Positions 63,911-64,000 of a stretch of DNA of 64,000 nucleotides are shown one piece after another. This DNA is from Proluteimonas luteida (GTDB taxonomy: Bacteria; Pseudomonadota; Gammaproteobacteria; Xanthomonadales; Xanthomonadaceae), in assembly GCF_021191695.1 (NCBI RefSeq), contig NZ_JAIWPT010000015.1:44290-108289 (forward strand). The letters are read 5' to 3'. A program made the position numbers and the translations under genes. Within the stretch, counting starts at the first letter, position 1, and each line of letters opens with the position of its first letter. The notes beneath the pieces are model-generated. The model made no database searches. It had not been told where the DNA came from and saw only the letters and a list, made by a program, of their open reading frames with translations.

Positions 63911-64000
63911 CCTGGCGATGACCTACTCTCGCATGCTGGATGCACACTACCATCGGCGCATGTACGTTTCACTTCCGAGTTCGGAATGGGATCGGGTGGT
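63911..64000 (-). rRNA. rrf: 5S ribosomal RNA, 3' part (gene continues beyond window)
   Basis: Read on the minus strand, the bases from 64000 to 63911 give ACCACCCGATCCCATTCCGA then ACTCGGAAGTG and end in GAGAGTAGGTCATCGCCAGG, the conserved 5S core and 3' end. About 90 of about 115 nt are inside the window. The 23S and 16S genes should lie to the right, on the same strand. Confidence 0.96.

Overview
The window is chromosomal DNA of a high-GC gammaproteobacterium, most likely of the Xanthomonadaceae/Lysobacteraceae (Lysobacter/Luteimonas-like). The grounds are the gene order kdsD-kdsC-lptC-lptA-lptB-rpoN-hpf-ptsN-hprK-rapZ followed by a small regulatory PTS and mgtE, the xanB-type GDP-mannose enzyme, an intracellular PHB depolymerase, and GTAG-type REP hairpins like those known from Stenotrophomonas. 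I see no transposase, integrase, phage gene, CRISPR array or tRNA. Codon use looks uniform, so this reads as core genome with some lineage-specific blocks.

Layout. (1) 1-5.0 kb: end of a PHB depolymerase gene, a PadR/sensor-protein pair, a lipoprotein cyclophilin, a GNAT enzyme, a small acidic protein and a Tat-exported aldo/keto reductase. (2) 5.2-18.2 kb: a 13-kb minus-strand block of nine genes, read from right to left. It has two tandem TldD-like metallopeptidases with Tat signals, a PmbA/TldE-like partner, a DUF4159 protein, a MoxR AAA ATPase, a DUF58 protein, a BatA-like double-TM protein, a large membrane protein with a His/Asp-rich stretch, and a last membrane protein. It looks like an envelope-directed MoxR/Bat-type chaperone system coupled to TldD/E-type peptidases, and it is the least explained region here. 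(3) 18.3-23.7 kb: a DUF885 lipoprotein, a membrane alpha/beta hydrolase and a TraB-like secreted protein. (4) 24.0-30.6 kb: a formate/molybdoenzyme block with a ModE-like regulator divergent from an OFA-family transporter, then fdhD, a YdeP-type molybdopterin oxidoreductase and a small winged-helix protein.

(5) 30.6-41.6 kb: mixed housekeeping genes, namely HutD/Ves, ComEA-like, M20 peptidase, GlsB-like, a CysB-type LysR divergent from an orphan sulfate-binding protein, xanB/manC, murU, then hda, a PerM-type protein and a DUF2066 protein. (6) 41.7-45.3 kb: purM, a small membrane protein, purN and two tandem DUF3108 proteins, closed by an intrinsic terminator and a REP pair. (7) 45.5-47.3 kb, minus strand: ibaG, murA and an EF-hand protein. 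(8) 47.5-59.5 kb: the Kdo/LPS-transport/sigma-54/PTS superoperon. Here kdsD, kdsC and lptCAB supply and export LPS. rpoN, hpf, ptsN, hprK, rapZ, EIIA-Man, HPr and EI form a phosphotransfer regulatory network with no sugar permease in view. mgtE closes the run. (9) 59.5-64 kb: a cold-shock/DUF1294 fusion, a lipoprotein esterase, an APC permease, pyrB, a second REP pair, an rRNA terminator and the 3' part of a 5S rRNA gene whose operon enters from the right on the minus strand.

Product calls rest on reading the translations and motifs by eye; no database search was run. Start codons were chosen from overlaps, Shine-Dalgarno spacing and signal-peptide position, and doubtful ones are marked.
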